Assembly: GCA_021782205.1 (NCBI GenBank)
Contig: JAJXVH010000020.1
Location: forward strand, 1 to 32,937
DNA from: a bacterium
GTDB lineage: Bacteria > Elusimicrobiota > Elusimicrobia > UBA1565 > UBA9628
Length of the DNA stretch: 32,937 nt
Direction: 5' to 3'
Positions within the stretch are counted from its first letter, which is position 1; each line of letters opens with the position of its first letter. Made by a program: the position numbers and the translations under genes. Shown here piece after piece: positions 16,677 through 24,065 of this stretch. The notes beneath the pieces are model-generated. The model saw nothing but the letters and a program-made list of their open reading frames with translations, was not told the DNA's origin and made no database searches.

Positions 16677-17531
16677 ATGTCGAAATTTAAGACATTCTTT
16701 TCTGCACGCAAGTTCTTGGCTACAGGAATATTTTTCTCCATGGTTTCTGCATGCGCTCGTGTGCCTCCGATTATCAGCGCCGCGGTTTCCGGCGATTCCG
16801 CCCAGGTCAAAACACTCATTGCCAACGGCGCGGACGTCAACGCGCGATTCACAAATAACGTGACGGCATTAATGGGAGCTACGGACTTCGGACACGGCGA
16901 AACCGTCAAAATTCTCCTGGCCCATGGCGCGGATGTTAACGCCAAAACATCGAAGGGGAAGTCGGTCTTGATGTTCGTTGCACACCCCGGTCATATCGAC
17001 ATCGCCAAGGATCTTGTTGACCACGGCGCGGACGTAAGCGCCAAAAATAATTTAGGCGAAACGGCTTTGATGTGCGCAGCGTATGTCGGCGTTGCCGACC
17101 TCGCCGATCTTCTCATCGCCCATGGCGCGGACATGAATGCTAAAAGCAATCTGGGCGGGACGGCTTTGATGATAGCGGCGCTACTCGGCCATTCCGATAT
17201 CGCGAGTCTCCTCATGACCCATGGGGCGGATGTTAACAGCGCAAGCAACGCCGGGATGACGGCTTTAATGGACGCCGCGAAAGCCGGCCATGCCGACATT
17301 TCCGACCTGCTCATTGCTCGCGGTGCGGCTGTCAACGCCAGAGCAGACGATGGTGCGACGGCTTTGATGATTGCCGCGTGGTCCGACCGCTTTGACGTCG
17401 TCCGGTTGCTCCTTGCTCATGGCGCGGATGTCAATGCTCAAAATAAGAACGGCAAGACGGCTCTCACCTTCGCCGTGGAGGGTGGCCATACCGACATCGC
17501 CAATCTCCTGCGTGGGGCCGGGGCGCGTTGA
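16677..17531 (+). CDS. Ankyrin-repeat lipoprotein
   Basis: About 284 residues. The N-terminus has a lipoprotein signal (basic start, hydrophobic core, VSAC lipobox with Cys26), so the mature protein should be periplasmic or outer-membrane anchored. About eight ankyrin repeats of 33 residues follow, with the consensus TALMxAA-x-GHxDIAxLLxxHGADVNAK; the last is shortened. Repeats are very alike, pointing to recent internal duplication. ATG 16677 is chosen because the signal peptide begins there; an upstream in-frame ATG-less extension to 16593 is untypical sequence. Base composition is less GC-rich than its neighbours, with many AAA, ATT and TTT codons, which suggests transfer or relaxed selection. 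It is probably a protein-interaction module; some periplasmic ankyrin proteins are linked to oxidative stress, but no partner is visible. The 122-base gap after the stop shows no gene. Confidence 0.88.
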   Translation: MSKFKTFFSARKFLATGIFFSMVSACARVPPIISAAVSGDSAQVKTLIANGADVNARFTNNVTALMGATDFGHGETVKILLAHGADVNAKTSKGKSVLMFVAHPGHIDIAKDLVDHGADVSAKNNLGETALMCAAYVGVADLADLLIAHGADMNAKSNLGGTALMIAALLGHSDIASLLMTHGADVNSASNAGMTALMDAAKAGHADISDLLIARGAAVNARADDGATALMIAAWSDRFDVVRLLLAHGADVNAQNKNGKTALTFAVEGGHTDIANLLRGAGAR

Positions 17532-17653
17532 AAGATTGAACTGGTGCAAAATGGTAGCGGAGTTCCGTCCAATGCTGTCGCGGTCGTTGCTGACACTCGG
17601 GACTGTTGAAAAGTGCAGCGAAGCGCGAGTCTGAGCGCAGCGTATGGAGTGCG

Positions 17654-18463
17654 TCAGAGCCGGCAGGAACGCACAAGTTCGCGCGCCCGCGCCTGAGATT
17701 CGTTGAGGCGGGCGATTTCTGTGCCGCTGAGCGGGGGGATTTCATCGGCCGCGGTCCAGGAGGCGAGCGCGTCCTCGTAACGCGAGCGCTGGTCGGCGTC
17801 GGGAATGGTTTGGCGCGCGTCGGTCCGTGCGGCGTACTCGTTGGCTCCCAGCCGCTGCCGGAAGGCCCAATAGCGCGCCTTCAATTCGATCATGTCTTCC
17901 TGCACCGCCGCCACGCGCTCTGAGGCTGCGGAGCAGTCGACGCCCGCGACCTCTGCCCTCGCCTCGGGAGAGGCGATGGCGTCGCGCAGAACGGGCGCAT
18001 CCTCTTCGGACAGATCCGTTCCGGCCGCTGCGACGATGATGCCGGTCTGCGCCTCGACGACGCGGGCGTAGAGATGTATCCGGCCCTCGGAGATTTCGTA
18101 GCGGCCCACGATCAAGGCGTCGGCCGAAGCCAGCTTCGCCTCGCGGTCGGTAGCGCCCGCGACGGCGCCGGTGCGGTCAAGCTTCATTTCGTCGGCGAGC
18201 TTGCCGAGCAAGGAGCGCTCGACTGTCTGCACTCGGCCGCCGCGCACGAGAGCCAAGGTCAGCTGCTCGGTCAGCGCCTGGCCGCGGCCGTCATCGCGGA
18301 CGCCCGCGGGTTCCAGCCGCGCGACCGCGATCCGCGTCAGCCCCGCGGTGCGCGCACCGTCGGCCAGTTCACGCGCCAGTCCGTCGAATCCGGTGGCGGC
18401 GAAGGCCGGAGCCGGCATCATCGTCGCGAGGACCAGGAGCCGACGAAGAGAGCGAGTGTCCAT
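17654..18463 (-). CDS. FlgO/CsgG-like secreted protein
   Basis: 269 residues. A Sec signal peptide ends near PAPAFA (about residue 22), with no lipobox Cys. The central part (about 55-150) follows the FlgO pattern: a helix with ALTEQLTLALV, then VQTVERSLLGKLADEM, a hydrophobic ADALIVGRYEI strand and a VVEAQTGIIVAAA hairpin, as in the FlgO/CsgG/LpoB fold that assembles in the periplasm. The C-terminal third is a helical region (about 180-265) with two Cys residues (176 and 267) that might form a disulfide. A TATGCT box lies six bases before ATG 18463, suggesting a near-leaderless transcript. It is 56 bases downstream of the OmpR-type regulator. No flagellar genes are in the window, so a flagellar role is only a family hint. 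Confidence 0.75.
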   Translation of the reverse strand: MDTRSLRRLLVLATMMPAPAFAATGFDGLARELADGARTAGLTRIAVARLEPAGVRDDGRGQALTEQLTLALVRGGRVQTVERSLLGKLADEMKLDRTGAVAGATDREAKLASADALIVGRYEISEGRIHLYARVVEAQTGIIVAAAGTDLSEEDAPVLRDAIASPEARAEVAGVDCSAASERVAAVQEDMIELKARYWAFRQRLGANEYAARTDARQTIPDADQRSRYEDALASWTAADEIPPLSGTEIARLNESQARARELVRSCRL

Positions 18464-18519
18464 GCTCTCAGCATAGCCGCACGCGATGACCGCGGTCCGA
18501 ACGGTGAATGAAGTCCGTC

Positions 18520-19233
18520 TTAAGCGGCGCGGGCGGCGGGCGCGTCGTCGAACTTGTAGCCCAGGCCGGGGAGGTTCAGTATGCGTTTGGCCAGCGCGGG
18601 GCCCAGCTTTTTGCGCAGGTGGTAGACGTGGACCTCGACGGTGCCCGGGTCGTTGTAGTCGGCCGGGTCGTAGCCCCAGACGGTCTCAAGAAGATAAGGA
18701 ATGGAGAGAACCTTGCCGCTTTTCTCCACCAGCACCGCCAGCAGGTCGAACTCCTTGCGCGTCAAAGACACCGGCGACTTGCCGACCTTCACCGTGCGCC
18801 CGGACGCGTCCAGCTCCAGCCCGCATTTACGCAGCGTCTCGTCGTTTCCGCGCGCGGTCGCGTAGCGGCGCAGAACGGCCTGAAGGCGGGCGAGCAGGAC
18901 CGGCAGGGAAAAAGGCTTGAGCACGTAGTCGTCGGCGCCGCCTTCAAAGCCCTGCAATAGGGACTTGTCGTCGACGCGTTCACCGGACATCAGGATCACG
19001 GGAATAGAGCTCGTTGCGGCTTCCTGCTTGATGCGCCGACACAGCGCGTGTCCGTCAAGTCCCGGCATGGCGGCGTCGCAGAGGATGAGGTCGGGCTTGG
19101 AGTCGCGCACCAGCAGGAGCGCCTCGGATCCGTCGTCGGAGACCATCACGGTCATGCCGCTGGCCATCAGGAATTTCTTGACCAGGCCCAGGATCGCGCG
19201 GTCGTCGTCCACGACCAATATTTTGGCGGGCAT
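18520..19233 (-). CDS. OmpR/PhoB-family response regulator
   Basis: 237 residues. The receiver domain (about 4-118) has the acidic pair in VVDDD (8-11), phospho-acceptor Asp53 in LCDAAMPGLDG and the conserved Lys in VLKPFSL. The winged-helix DNA-binding domain (about 135-228) contains LTRKEFDLLAVL and VWGYDPADYNDPGTVEVHVYHLRKK-type recognition elements, then GLGYKF. It would bind direct repeats and control genes on phosphorylation. A near-consensus promoter lies 14 bases upstream. No cognate kinase is adjacent on the same transcript; the nearest kinases (19818-23484) are separated by a lipoprotein gene, so the pairing is unresolved. The flanking FlgO-like and LPP20-like genes are possible targets by proximity. 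Confidence 0.93.
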   Translation of the reverse strand: MPAKILVVDDDRAILGLVKKFLMASGMTVMVSDDGSEALLLVRDSKPDLILCDAAMPGLDGHALCRRIKQEAATSSIPVILMSGERVDDKSLLQGFEGGADDYVLKPFSLPVLLARLQAVLRRYATARGNDETLRKCGLELDASGRTVKVGKSPVSLTRKEFDLLAVLVEKSGKVLSIPYLLETVWGYDPADYNDPGTVEVHVYHLRKKLGPALAKRILNLPGLGYKFDDAPAARAA

Positions 19234-19247
19234 GAAGGGTTGCGCAT

Positions 19248-19276
19248 AGAATAAAGCATGCGCACCCGCGTGTCAA
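19248..19276 (-). promoter_or_regulatory. Sigma70-type promoter of the OmpR-type regulator
   Basis: On the minus strand TTGACA (19276-19271), a 17-base spacer and TATTCT (19253-19248) lie 14 bases before ATG 19233. Predicted leader is only about 7 bases, with no room for a normal ribosome-binding site. Confidence 0.7.
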
Positions 19277-19303
19277 CAGCGATCTTAGTCACACTCCCGC
19301 GCT

Positions 19304-19744
19304 TCAGCGCAGCGCCAGGCCCGTTTCCATGCCCAGCCGCTGCTTGGGCAGGCGCAGAGTGACCACGCAGCCTCCGTCGGAGGTAAACTCGCTCTTCAAG
19401 ACCTCCGCCCCTCGTACGGCGGCGCTCACCTTGGTCTCCAGCGTGGAGTCCACCTCGATGGCGCGCGAGATCTTGTAGCCGCCGTCCAGCTCCACGCCTT
19501 TGATCATGGACAGGAGTTCATACTGGGCCTGAACGATGGCCGCGTCGCGCGCCAAGGCGCGGCGCTGAGTCTCGGTCGGCAGGGAGGGGTCCGAGGCGCC
19601 GATGCCGACGGCTTCGAAGTAGGAGCTCCCGTCTGGGCGCTCATCCAAAACGTCGGGCAGGCGTCCGCCGATAAGCCGGGCGCGCGGCCCCGAGCAGGAC
19701 GATAGCAGCAGGACGGCGACGGCGAATAAGACGTAAAGTTTCAT
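19304..19744 (-). CDS. LPP20/FlgP-like lipoprotein
   Basis: 146 residues. A lipoprotein signal is clear: MKLYVL, hydrophobic core, LLSSC lipobox (Cys17). After a short linker comes YFEAVGIGASDPSLPTETQRR-type sequence followed by ALARDAAIVQAQYELLSMIKGVELDG, the characteristic helix-strand of the LPP20 family, which also includes FlgP of Vibrio and Campylobacter. The end has a beta strand GGCVVTLRLPK. ATG 19744 is chosen for its GGAGG ribosome-binding site five bases upstream and the signal peptide; a TTG four codons earlier is an alternative. A CATAAT -10-like box lies further upstream. It is probably an outer-membrane lipoprotein; flagellar involvement is not supported by neighbours. Confidence 0.82.
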   Translation of the reverse strand: MKLYVLFAVAVLLLSSCSGPRARLIGGRLPDVLDERPDGSSYFEAVGIGASDPSLPTETQRRALARDAAIVQAQYELLSMIKGVELDGGYKISRAIEVDSTLETKVSAAVRGAEVLKSEFTSDGGCVVTLRLPKQRLGMETGLALR

Positions 19745-19817
19745 TGCGGCCTCCAAGCGACGTTCCCATTATGCGGGCGCGCGCAATCCGAGCGCTGAGC
19801 CCGCGCTGAAATCGCCT

Positions 19818-21344
19818 TTAAGGCTTGGAGTCCAGCGTTTCGCGGAGCTTCGCGGCCAGCGTCGCCGTGGAGAAAGGCTTGGCGAGAAATGGGTAGGATT
19901 TGCCGCTTTCGGGTGCGGGCAGGCGGGCCTGGTCCGCATAGCCGGAGATGAACAGAACCTTGAGCTCGGGGCGGCTTTTGCGCAGGCGTGCCACCAGTGA
20001 AGGACCGTCGAGCTCCGGCATGATGACGTCCACGACCGCCGCGTCGAGAGCGGTGGCGCCGGCGGACGAAGCGAGCGCCTCCTGAGCGCCCGCGGCCGCG
20101 ATCACGCGGTAGCCGAGTTCGCCGAGCGCGCGGAGGAGCAGTTGGCGCAGGGGCGCCTCGTCTTCGACGACCAGCACGGTTTCGCGTCCGTCGGCGGACG
20201 GTGATGGCGCGCCGGACGGGACGCTGTCGGCTTCTTCGTCGGTGGCCGGCAGGCGGATGCGGAACGTCGCGCCAGCGCCGGGGGAGCTCTCCACGTCGAT
20301 GGTGCCGCCGGATTGGCGTACGACGCCGTAGGCGGTCGAAAGCCCCAGGCCGGTGCCCTTGCCTTTCTCTTTGGTGGTGAAAAAGGGTTCAAAGAGCCGC
20401 GCACGGACCTCCGCGCTCATGCCGATGCCGTCGTCGGCGAACGTCAGCTCGACGAAGTCTCCGTCAAGGCGGGTGGCCACGCGCAGGTGCCCGCCCTTGG
20501 GCATCGCGTCGCGCGCGTTCACCGCCAGGTTCATCAGCACGGTTTCCATCTGTCCGGAATCGACGCGAACACGGCGCAAGTCCGACGCCAGGGCCAGCTC
20601 GATGCTCACATCCTCGCCGATCACCCGCGTGAGCATGCGCGAGACGCCCCGCACGATCTCGTTGAGATCGAGAACGCGCATTTCAAGAACCTGCCGACGT
20701 CCGAAGGCGAGGAGCTGACGCGTGAGTTGGGCGGCACGCGTGGAGGCGGCGATTATTTCCTTCACGTCCTCCCTTTGCGGCGAATCAGGCGGCAACGCCG
20801 CATTCAGGAGTTCGGCATAGCCGGAGATCGTGGTCAGGATGTTGTTGAAGTCATGCGCGACGCCGCCGGCCAGGCGGCCGACGGCCTCCATCTTCTGCGC
20901 CTGAAGCAGCTGCTCGCGGCTGGCCCGCAGTTCTTCCTGGGCGCGCAGACGCTCGGCGCGCTCGCGCGCCTGCTCCAGCGCGCGGCGCAGGCTTGTGGGC
21001 AGGCGCGCGGGGCGGTCCTTGAGCACGTAGTCGGTCGCGCCGGCGCGGAGCAGTTCGATGATTTTTTCCTCGCCGACGGTTCCCGACACGCATAGAAACG
21101 GCAGGTCCGGGCGCAAGGCGCGGACCAGGGCCAGCGCCTCGGGCGCGTCCAGGCCGGGAACGCGGTAGTCCGAGAGCACGGCGTCGGGCCGGAAGTCCCG
21201 GAGCGCGCTTTCGAGTTGGGCCGGGGTCGCGACGCGCCGGTATTCGGCGGCGATTCCGCCGCCGGCGAGTTCGCGCATGACCAGCGCGGCGTCGTCCTCG
21301 GAGTCCTCGATGAGGATCAGTCGCGGCGCGCTGGCCGCACTCAC
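19818..21344 (-). CDS. Hybrid histidine kinase, REC-HisKA-HATPase-REC
   Basis: 508 residues from GTG 21344. The N-terminal receiver (about 8-120) has phospho-acceptor Asp59 in LSDYRVPG. A coiled linker (120-155) leads to the H-box GGVAHDFNN with His164, then the ATPase domain with NLAVNARDAM (N-box, about 272-281), DDGIGM (G1), GKGTGLGL (G2, about 328-335). A second receiver (388-505) has Asp439 in VVDVIMPELDG. No membrane span, so it is cytosolic and probably fed by phosphoryl transfer or interaction from the upstream receiver protein. GTG 21344 overlaps the stop of that receiver gene (GTGA); an ATG at 21371 inside it is an alternative start. Third gene of a three-gene signalling operon. The output is not visible, as the terminal domain has no effector. 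Confidence 0.93.
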   Translation of the reverse strand: MSAASAPRLILIEDSEDDAALVMRELAGGGIAAEYRRVATPAQLESALRDFRPDAVLSDYRVPGLDAPEALALVRALRPDLPFLCVSGTVGEEKIIELLRAGATDYVLKDRPARLPTSLRRALEQARERAERLRAQEELRASREQLLQAQKMEAVGRLAGGVAHDFNNILTTISGYAELLNAALPPDSPQREDVKEIIAASTRAAQLTRQLLAFGRRQVLEMRVLDLNEIVRGVSRMLTRVIGEDVSIELALASDLRRVRVDSGQMETVLMNLAVNARDAMPKGGHLRVATRLDGDFVELTFADDGIGMSAEVRARLFEPFFTTKEKGKGTGLGLSTAYGVVRQSGGTIDVESSPGAGATFRIRLPATDEEADSVPSGAPSPSADGRETVLVVEDEAPLRQLLLRALGELGYRVIAAAGAQEALASSAGATALDAAVVDVIMPELDGPSLVARLRKSRPELKVLFISGYADQARLPAPESGKSYPFLAKPFSTATLAAKLRETLDSKP

Positions 21345-21763
21345 CGCGGCGCCTGGTTGAGCACCAGCCAATACAAGCCCACGGTCGACACCGCCTCTTG
21401 GAACTTCTCGAAGTCGACGGGCTTGACGATATAGCTGTTGGCGCCCAGCGCGTAGCCGGCCTGCACGTCCGGCTCCTCCTTCGAGGACGTCAGGATCACG
21501 ACGGGCAACGCGCGCGTGCGCGCGTCCTCGCGCAGGCGCTTGAGCACCTCCAGGCCGCCCAGCTTGGGCATCTTCAAGTCCAGCAGGACCAGGCGAGGCG
21601 GCGGGGCATCGCCCGCGTGCAGGAATTCCAGGGCGGCCTCGCCGTCCCGGACGTGGACGATGCCGTTGGCGAGGTTTCTCTTGCGCAGCGCGCGGATCGT
21701 CATTTCCGCGTCGTCGGCGCTGTCCTCCACCAGCAAGATCTCGATGGGTTTTGCGGCGCTCAT
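21341..21763 (-). CDS. Single-domain response regulator (Rcp1-like)
   Basis: 140 residues, a lone receiver with no output domain. Acidic residues VEDSADD (12-18), phospho-acceptor Asp62 in LLDLKMPKLGG, Thr/Ser in VVILTSSKEE and Lys in SYIVKPVDFEKF are all present. The VEDSADDAEM start and the YIVKPVDFEKFQ end match the Rcp1-type regulators that partner Cph1-like or CHASE3-PAS kinases. ATG 21763 overlaps the stop of the upstream kinase (ATGA), and its own stop overlaps the hybrid kinase start (GTGA), so stoichiometric production is likely. It probably shuttles phosphate between the membrane kinase and the hybrid kinase. Confidence 0.93.
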   Translation of the reverse strand: MSAAKPIEILLVEDSADDAEMTIRALRKRNLANGIVHVRDGEAALEFLHAGDAPPPRLVLLDLKMPKLGGLEVLKRLREDARTRALPVVILTSSKEEPDVQAGYALGANSYIVKPVDFEKFQEAVSTVGLYWLVLNQAPR

Positions 21764-23484
21764 GCGTTCCTCCCGTGCGGCAGAGTGAAGCGGAACTCGG
21801 CGCCCGCGCCGACCGCGCCGTGGGCTCTCACGCGCCCGTCGTGGCGCTCCACGACGCGGCGCACCAGGGCCAGCCCCACGCCCGTGCCCTCGAACTCGTC
21901 GGCGCCGTGCAGGCGGGAGAACACGCCGAAGAGCTTGCCGGCATGGCGCGGGTCGAAGCCGACGCCGTTGTCCTTGATCCAATAGACGTCCGCGCCGTCC
22001 TCAACGGCGCCGCCGATTTCCACGGCGGCGTCGGCGCGGGGGCGGGTGTACTTCCAGGCGTTGGACAGCAGGTTGGTCCACACCTGGAACAGCATCGCGG
22101 CGTCGCCGCGGGCGGGGGGCAAGACGCCGAGTGCCAGGCGCACCGACCGCGCGGGCTCCGCGTCGGCGCATTGGCGGGCCGCGCGCGCGGCGAGCGCCGT
22201 CATGTCCACGTCGGTCCGGTTCAGTTCCTGGCGGCCGAGACGGGAGAACGCGAGGAGGTCGTCGATGAGGCGGCCCATGCGCTCGCTATTGGCGATGATG
22301 CGGCCGAACAAGCGCCGGCCTTCCGGATCGAGGCCGGCCGCGTGGTCTTCGGCGATGATCCGTGAAAATCCGCCGATGGCGCGCAAAGGCGCGCGCAGGT
22401 CGTGGGAGACGGAGTAGCTGAAAGCCTCCAGTTCCTTGTTGGCCGCCTCCAGGCGGCGCTCGTGGTCCTTAAGCGCGGTCACGTCCGTCGAGACGCCGCA
22501 CAGCGCCGGGCCTTCGGCGGGAAGGGGCGCGATCGGCGCCTTGAACGAGAGGTAGGTGCGCAGGCCGTCGGCGCTGGAGACGGTTTCCTCGATCTCGGCC
22601 GCGCGCCCGGCCGCGTGGATGCGCAGGTTGTTGGCGATCACCTCCGCGGCCTGTTCGGCTGGAAACAAGTCCCGGACTGAGCGCCCGGCGACGCTTTCGG
22701 GCGTGCCTCCGAGCGTACGCGCGCACTCCTTATTGAGGAATAGCATCCGCCCGTCCAAGTCGATGATATAGACGGAGGAGCGCACATTGTCGAGGACGAT
22801 CTGAAGAAGTTCCTTGGTCCGCTCAAGCTCTCTGTGAAGGCGCTCGTACGTCCCCAGGTCCCGCAGGAGCAGCCAAAGCGACAGGGCGATGCCGGCGCAG
22901 CCGGCGAGCGCGCCCGCGGCCAGGGACCATTCCGCCTGGCGCGAGAGGCGTTCGAAGCGGGCGCGGCGTTCGCTCAGCAGGGCGCGTTCTTCCTCGCTCA
23001 TGGCCCTTTCGGCGGCGAGCGCGCGGTCGGTGACGACGGTCACCTCGCGCCGCGCGACCATCCGCGTCGCGCCCACGACGTCGCCCGCGCGGCGCCGCGC
23101 CAGGAGGCGCGTGCTGAGCTCAAGAGAGGCGCGCGTCGCCGCTTCCAGCGACGCGGCGCGCGCGTTCTGCGCGGGGTTGTCCGCGGTCAGCCGGCGCAGG
23201 CTCCGCGCGTCGTCGAGGAGCGCGGTCATCGCGGCCGCGTGCGCGTCCGCGTCGGACGCGGAGCCGGTGAGCACGTAGCCGCGGCGGGCGGACTCGGCCG
23301 CCTTCAGCGCGTATCGGTAGTCGTCCAAGGCGCCCAGCACGGCCTGGGTGTGGTCGACCCAGCGCGCGGCGGAGCGGTCGCGGCGGAACTGGCGCGCGGA
23401 GAAAGCGCCGAGGGCGAGCACGACGCCCAAGCCCAGGAGCAGAAGCGTCTTCGCATCGCGGCGAATCCGACGCATCGGAGCCAT
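21760..23484 (-). CDS. Membrane sensor histidine kinase, CHASE3-PAS-HisKA-HATPase
   Basis: 574 residues. Span one (about 12-29) and span two (about 187-208) bracket a helical periplasmic domain (about 35-185) containing the CHASE3 signature ESARRGYVLTG (64-74). A PAS domain (about 223-340) includes VRSSVYIIDLDGRMLFLN, then the H-box FSYSVSHDLRAPLRAI with His361, and an ATPase domain with NLLSNAWKYT, DNGVGF and GTGVGLALV. This layout is typical of phytochrome-like kinases that lost the chromophore module. The ligand for CHASE3 is unknown. It is first gene of a coupled three-gene operon, with promoter TTGACG-18-TAATCT ending 8 bases before ATG 23484. ATG 23475 is an alternative start. Confidence 0.93.
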   Translation of the reverse strand: MAPMRRIRRDAKTLLLLGLGVVLALGAFSARQFRRDRSAARWVDHTQAVLGALDDYRYALKAAESARRGYVLTGSASDADAHAAAMTALLDDARSLRRLTADNPAQNARAASLEAATRASLELSTRLLARRRAGDVVGATRMVARREVTVVTDRALAAERAMSEEERALLSERRARFERLSRQAEWSLAAGALAGCAGIALSLWLLLRDLGTYERLHRELERTKELLQIVLDNVRSSVYIIDLDGRMLFLNKECARTLGGTPESVAGRSVRDLFPAEQAAEVIANNLRIHAAGRAAEIEETVSSADGLRTYLSFKAPIAPLPAEGPALCGVSTDVTALKDHERRLEAANKELEAFSYSVSHDLRAPLRAIGGFSRIIAEDHAAGLDPEGRRLFGRIIANSERMGRLIDDLLAFSRLGRQELNRTDVDMTALAARAARQCADAEPARSVRLALGVLPPARGDAAMLFQVWTNLLSNAWKYTRPRADAAVEIGGAVEDGADVYWIKDNGVGFDPRHAGKLFGVFSRLHGADEFEGTGVGLALVRRVVERHDGRVRAHGAVGAGAEFRFTLPHGRNA

Positions 23485-23492
23485 GATTATGG

Positions 23493-23522
23493 AGATTACA
23501 TCGCGTGTGCCGCCGCCGTCAA
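23493..23522 (-). promoter_or_regulatory. Promoter of the three-gene signalling operon
   Basis: On the minus strand TTGACG (23522-23517), an 18-base spacer and TAATCT (23498-23493) end 8 bases before ATG 23484. The predicted transcript starts within one or two bases of the start codon. Confidence 0.6.
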
Positions 23523-23539
23523 GAGCGAGGCACGCGCAT

Positions 23540-23569
23540 TTGACTCGACGGCGCGCTTAGAACTAGAAT
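23540..23569 (+). promoter_or_regulatory. Promoter of the peroxiredoxin gene, predicted leaderless
   Basis: TTGACT (23540-23545), an 18-base spacer and TAGAAT (23564-23569) end 6 bases before ATG 23576. The expected start of transcription is the A of the ATG itself. The promoter lies back to back with that of the kinase operon in a 91-base gap. Confidence 0.65.
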
Positions 23570-23575
23570 GACCGG

Positions 23576-24046
23576 ATGGCGACCAAGGCTCGCGAGCTCT
23601 CCGTCGGAGACAAGGCCCCGGATTTCTCCGCGCAGGACGAGACTGGCCGCGGCTGGTCGCTCAAGGCGCTCAAGGGTAAGTCGGTCGTTCTCTACTTCTA
23701 CCCGAAGGACAACACCCCGGGCTGCACCACCGAGGCCTGCGATTTCCGCGACCGCTACGACCACTTCGCCAAGAAGAAAGTCGTCGTGCTGGGCGTCAGC
23801 CCCGACTCGGCCAAGTCCCACGCGGGCTTCAAAGCCAAGCACGCCCTGCCTTTCCCGCTGTTGGCCGACGAGGAACGGGAGATCTGCAAGGCCTACGGCG
23901 TGTGGCGCATGAAGACGCTGTACGGGCGCAAGTTCATGGGCGTGGAGCGCTCCACGTTCGTGATCGGCGCCGACGGCAGGCTCGCGACGGTTCTGCGCAA
24001 GGTCTCGGTGACCGGCCACGCGCAGGCCATGCTGGACGCCGTCTAG
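23576..24046 (+). CDS. bcp: Bcp/PrxQ-type peroxiredoxin
   Basis: 156 residues, cytosolic with no signal peptide. The thioredoxin-fold sequence contains YFYPKDNTPGCTTEACDF (about 42-59), with peroxidatic Cys and a second Cys five residues later, the usual arrangement of atypical 2-Cys PrxQ/Bcp proteins that reduce H2O2 and organic peroxides with thioredoxin. The family segment GVSPDS and the late RSTFVIGADG strand are also present, and length is normal. The preceding promoter leaves no leader, so translation probably starts without a Shine-Dalgarno site. The MarC-family gene follows after 19 bases, in the same direction. Location next to redox signalling and aerobic-type respiration fits a role in peroxide defence. 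Confidence 0.95.
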   Translation: MATKARELSVGDKAPDFSAQDETGRGWSLKALKGKSVVLYFYPKDNTPGCTTEACDFRDRYDHFAKKKVVVLGVSPDSAKSHAGFKAKHALPFPLLADEEREICKAYGVWRMKTLYGRKFMGVERSTFVIGADGRLATVLRKVSVTGHAQAMLDAV

Positions 24047-24065
24047 CCGGGCCGGAATAAAATCC

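Noticed and set aside
17532-17653. A small RNA or tRNA in the gap between the ankyrin and FlgO-like genes.
   Set aside because: No cloverleaf, convincing stem or terminator could be folded by eye; it is a short convergent gap.
24058-24063. TAAAAT before the MarC-family gene as a -10 promoter box.
   Set aside because: It sits only two bases from the ATG, too close for transcription to begin at or before the start, and the gene is probably read through from the peroxiredoxin promoter.
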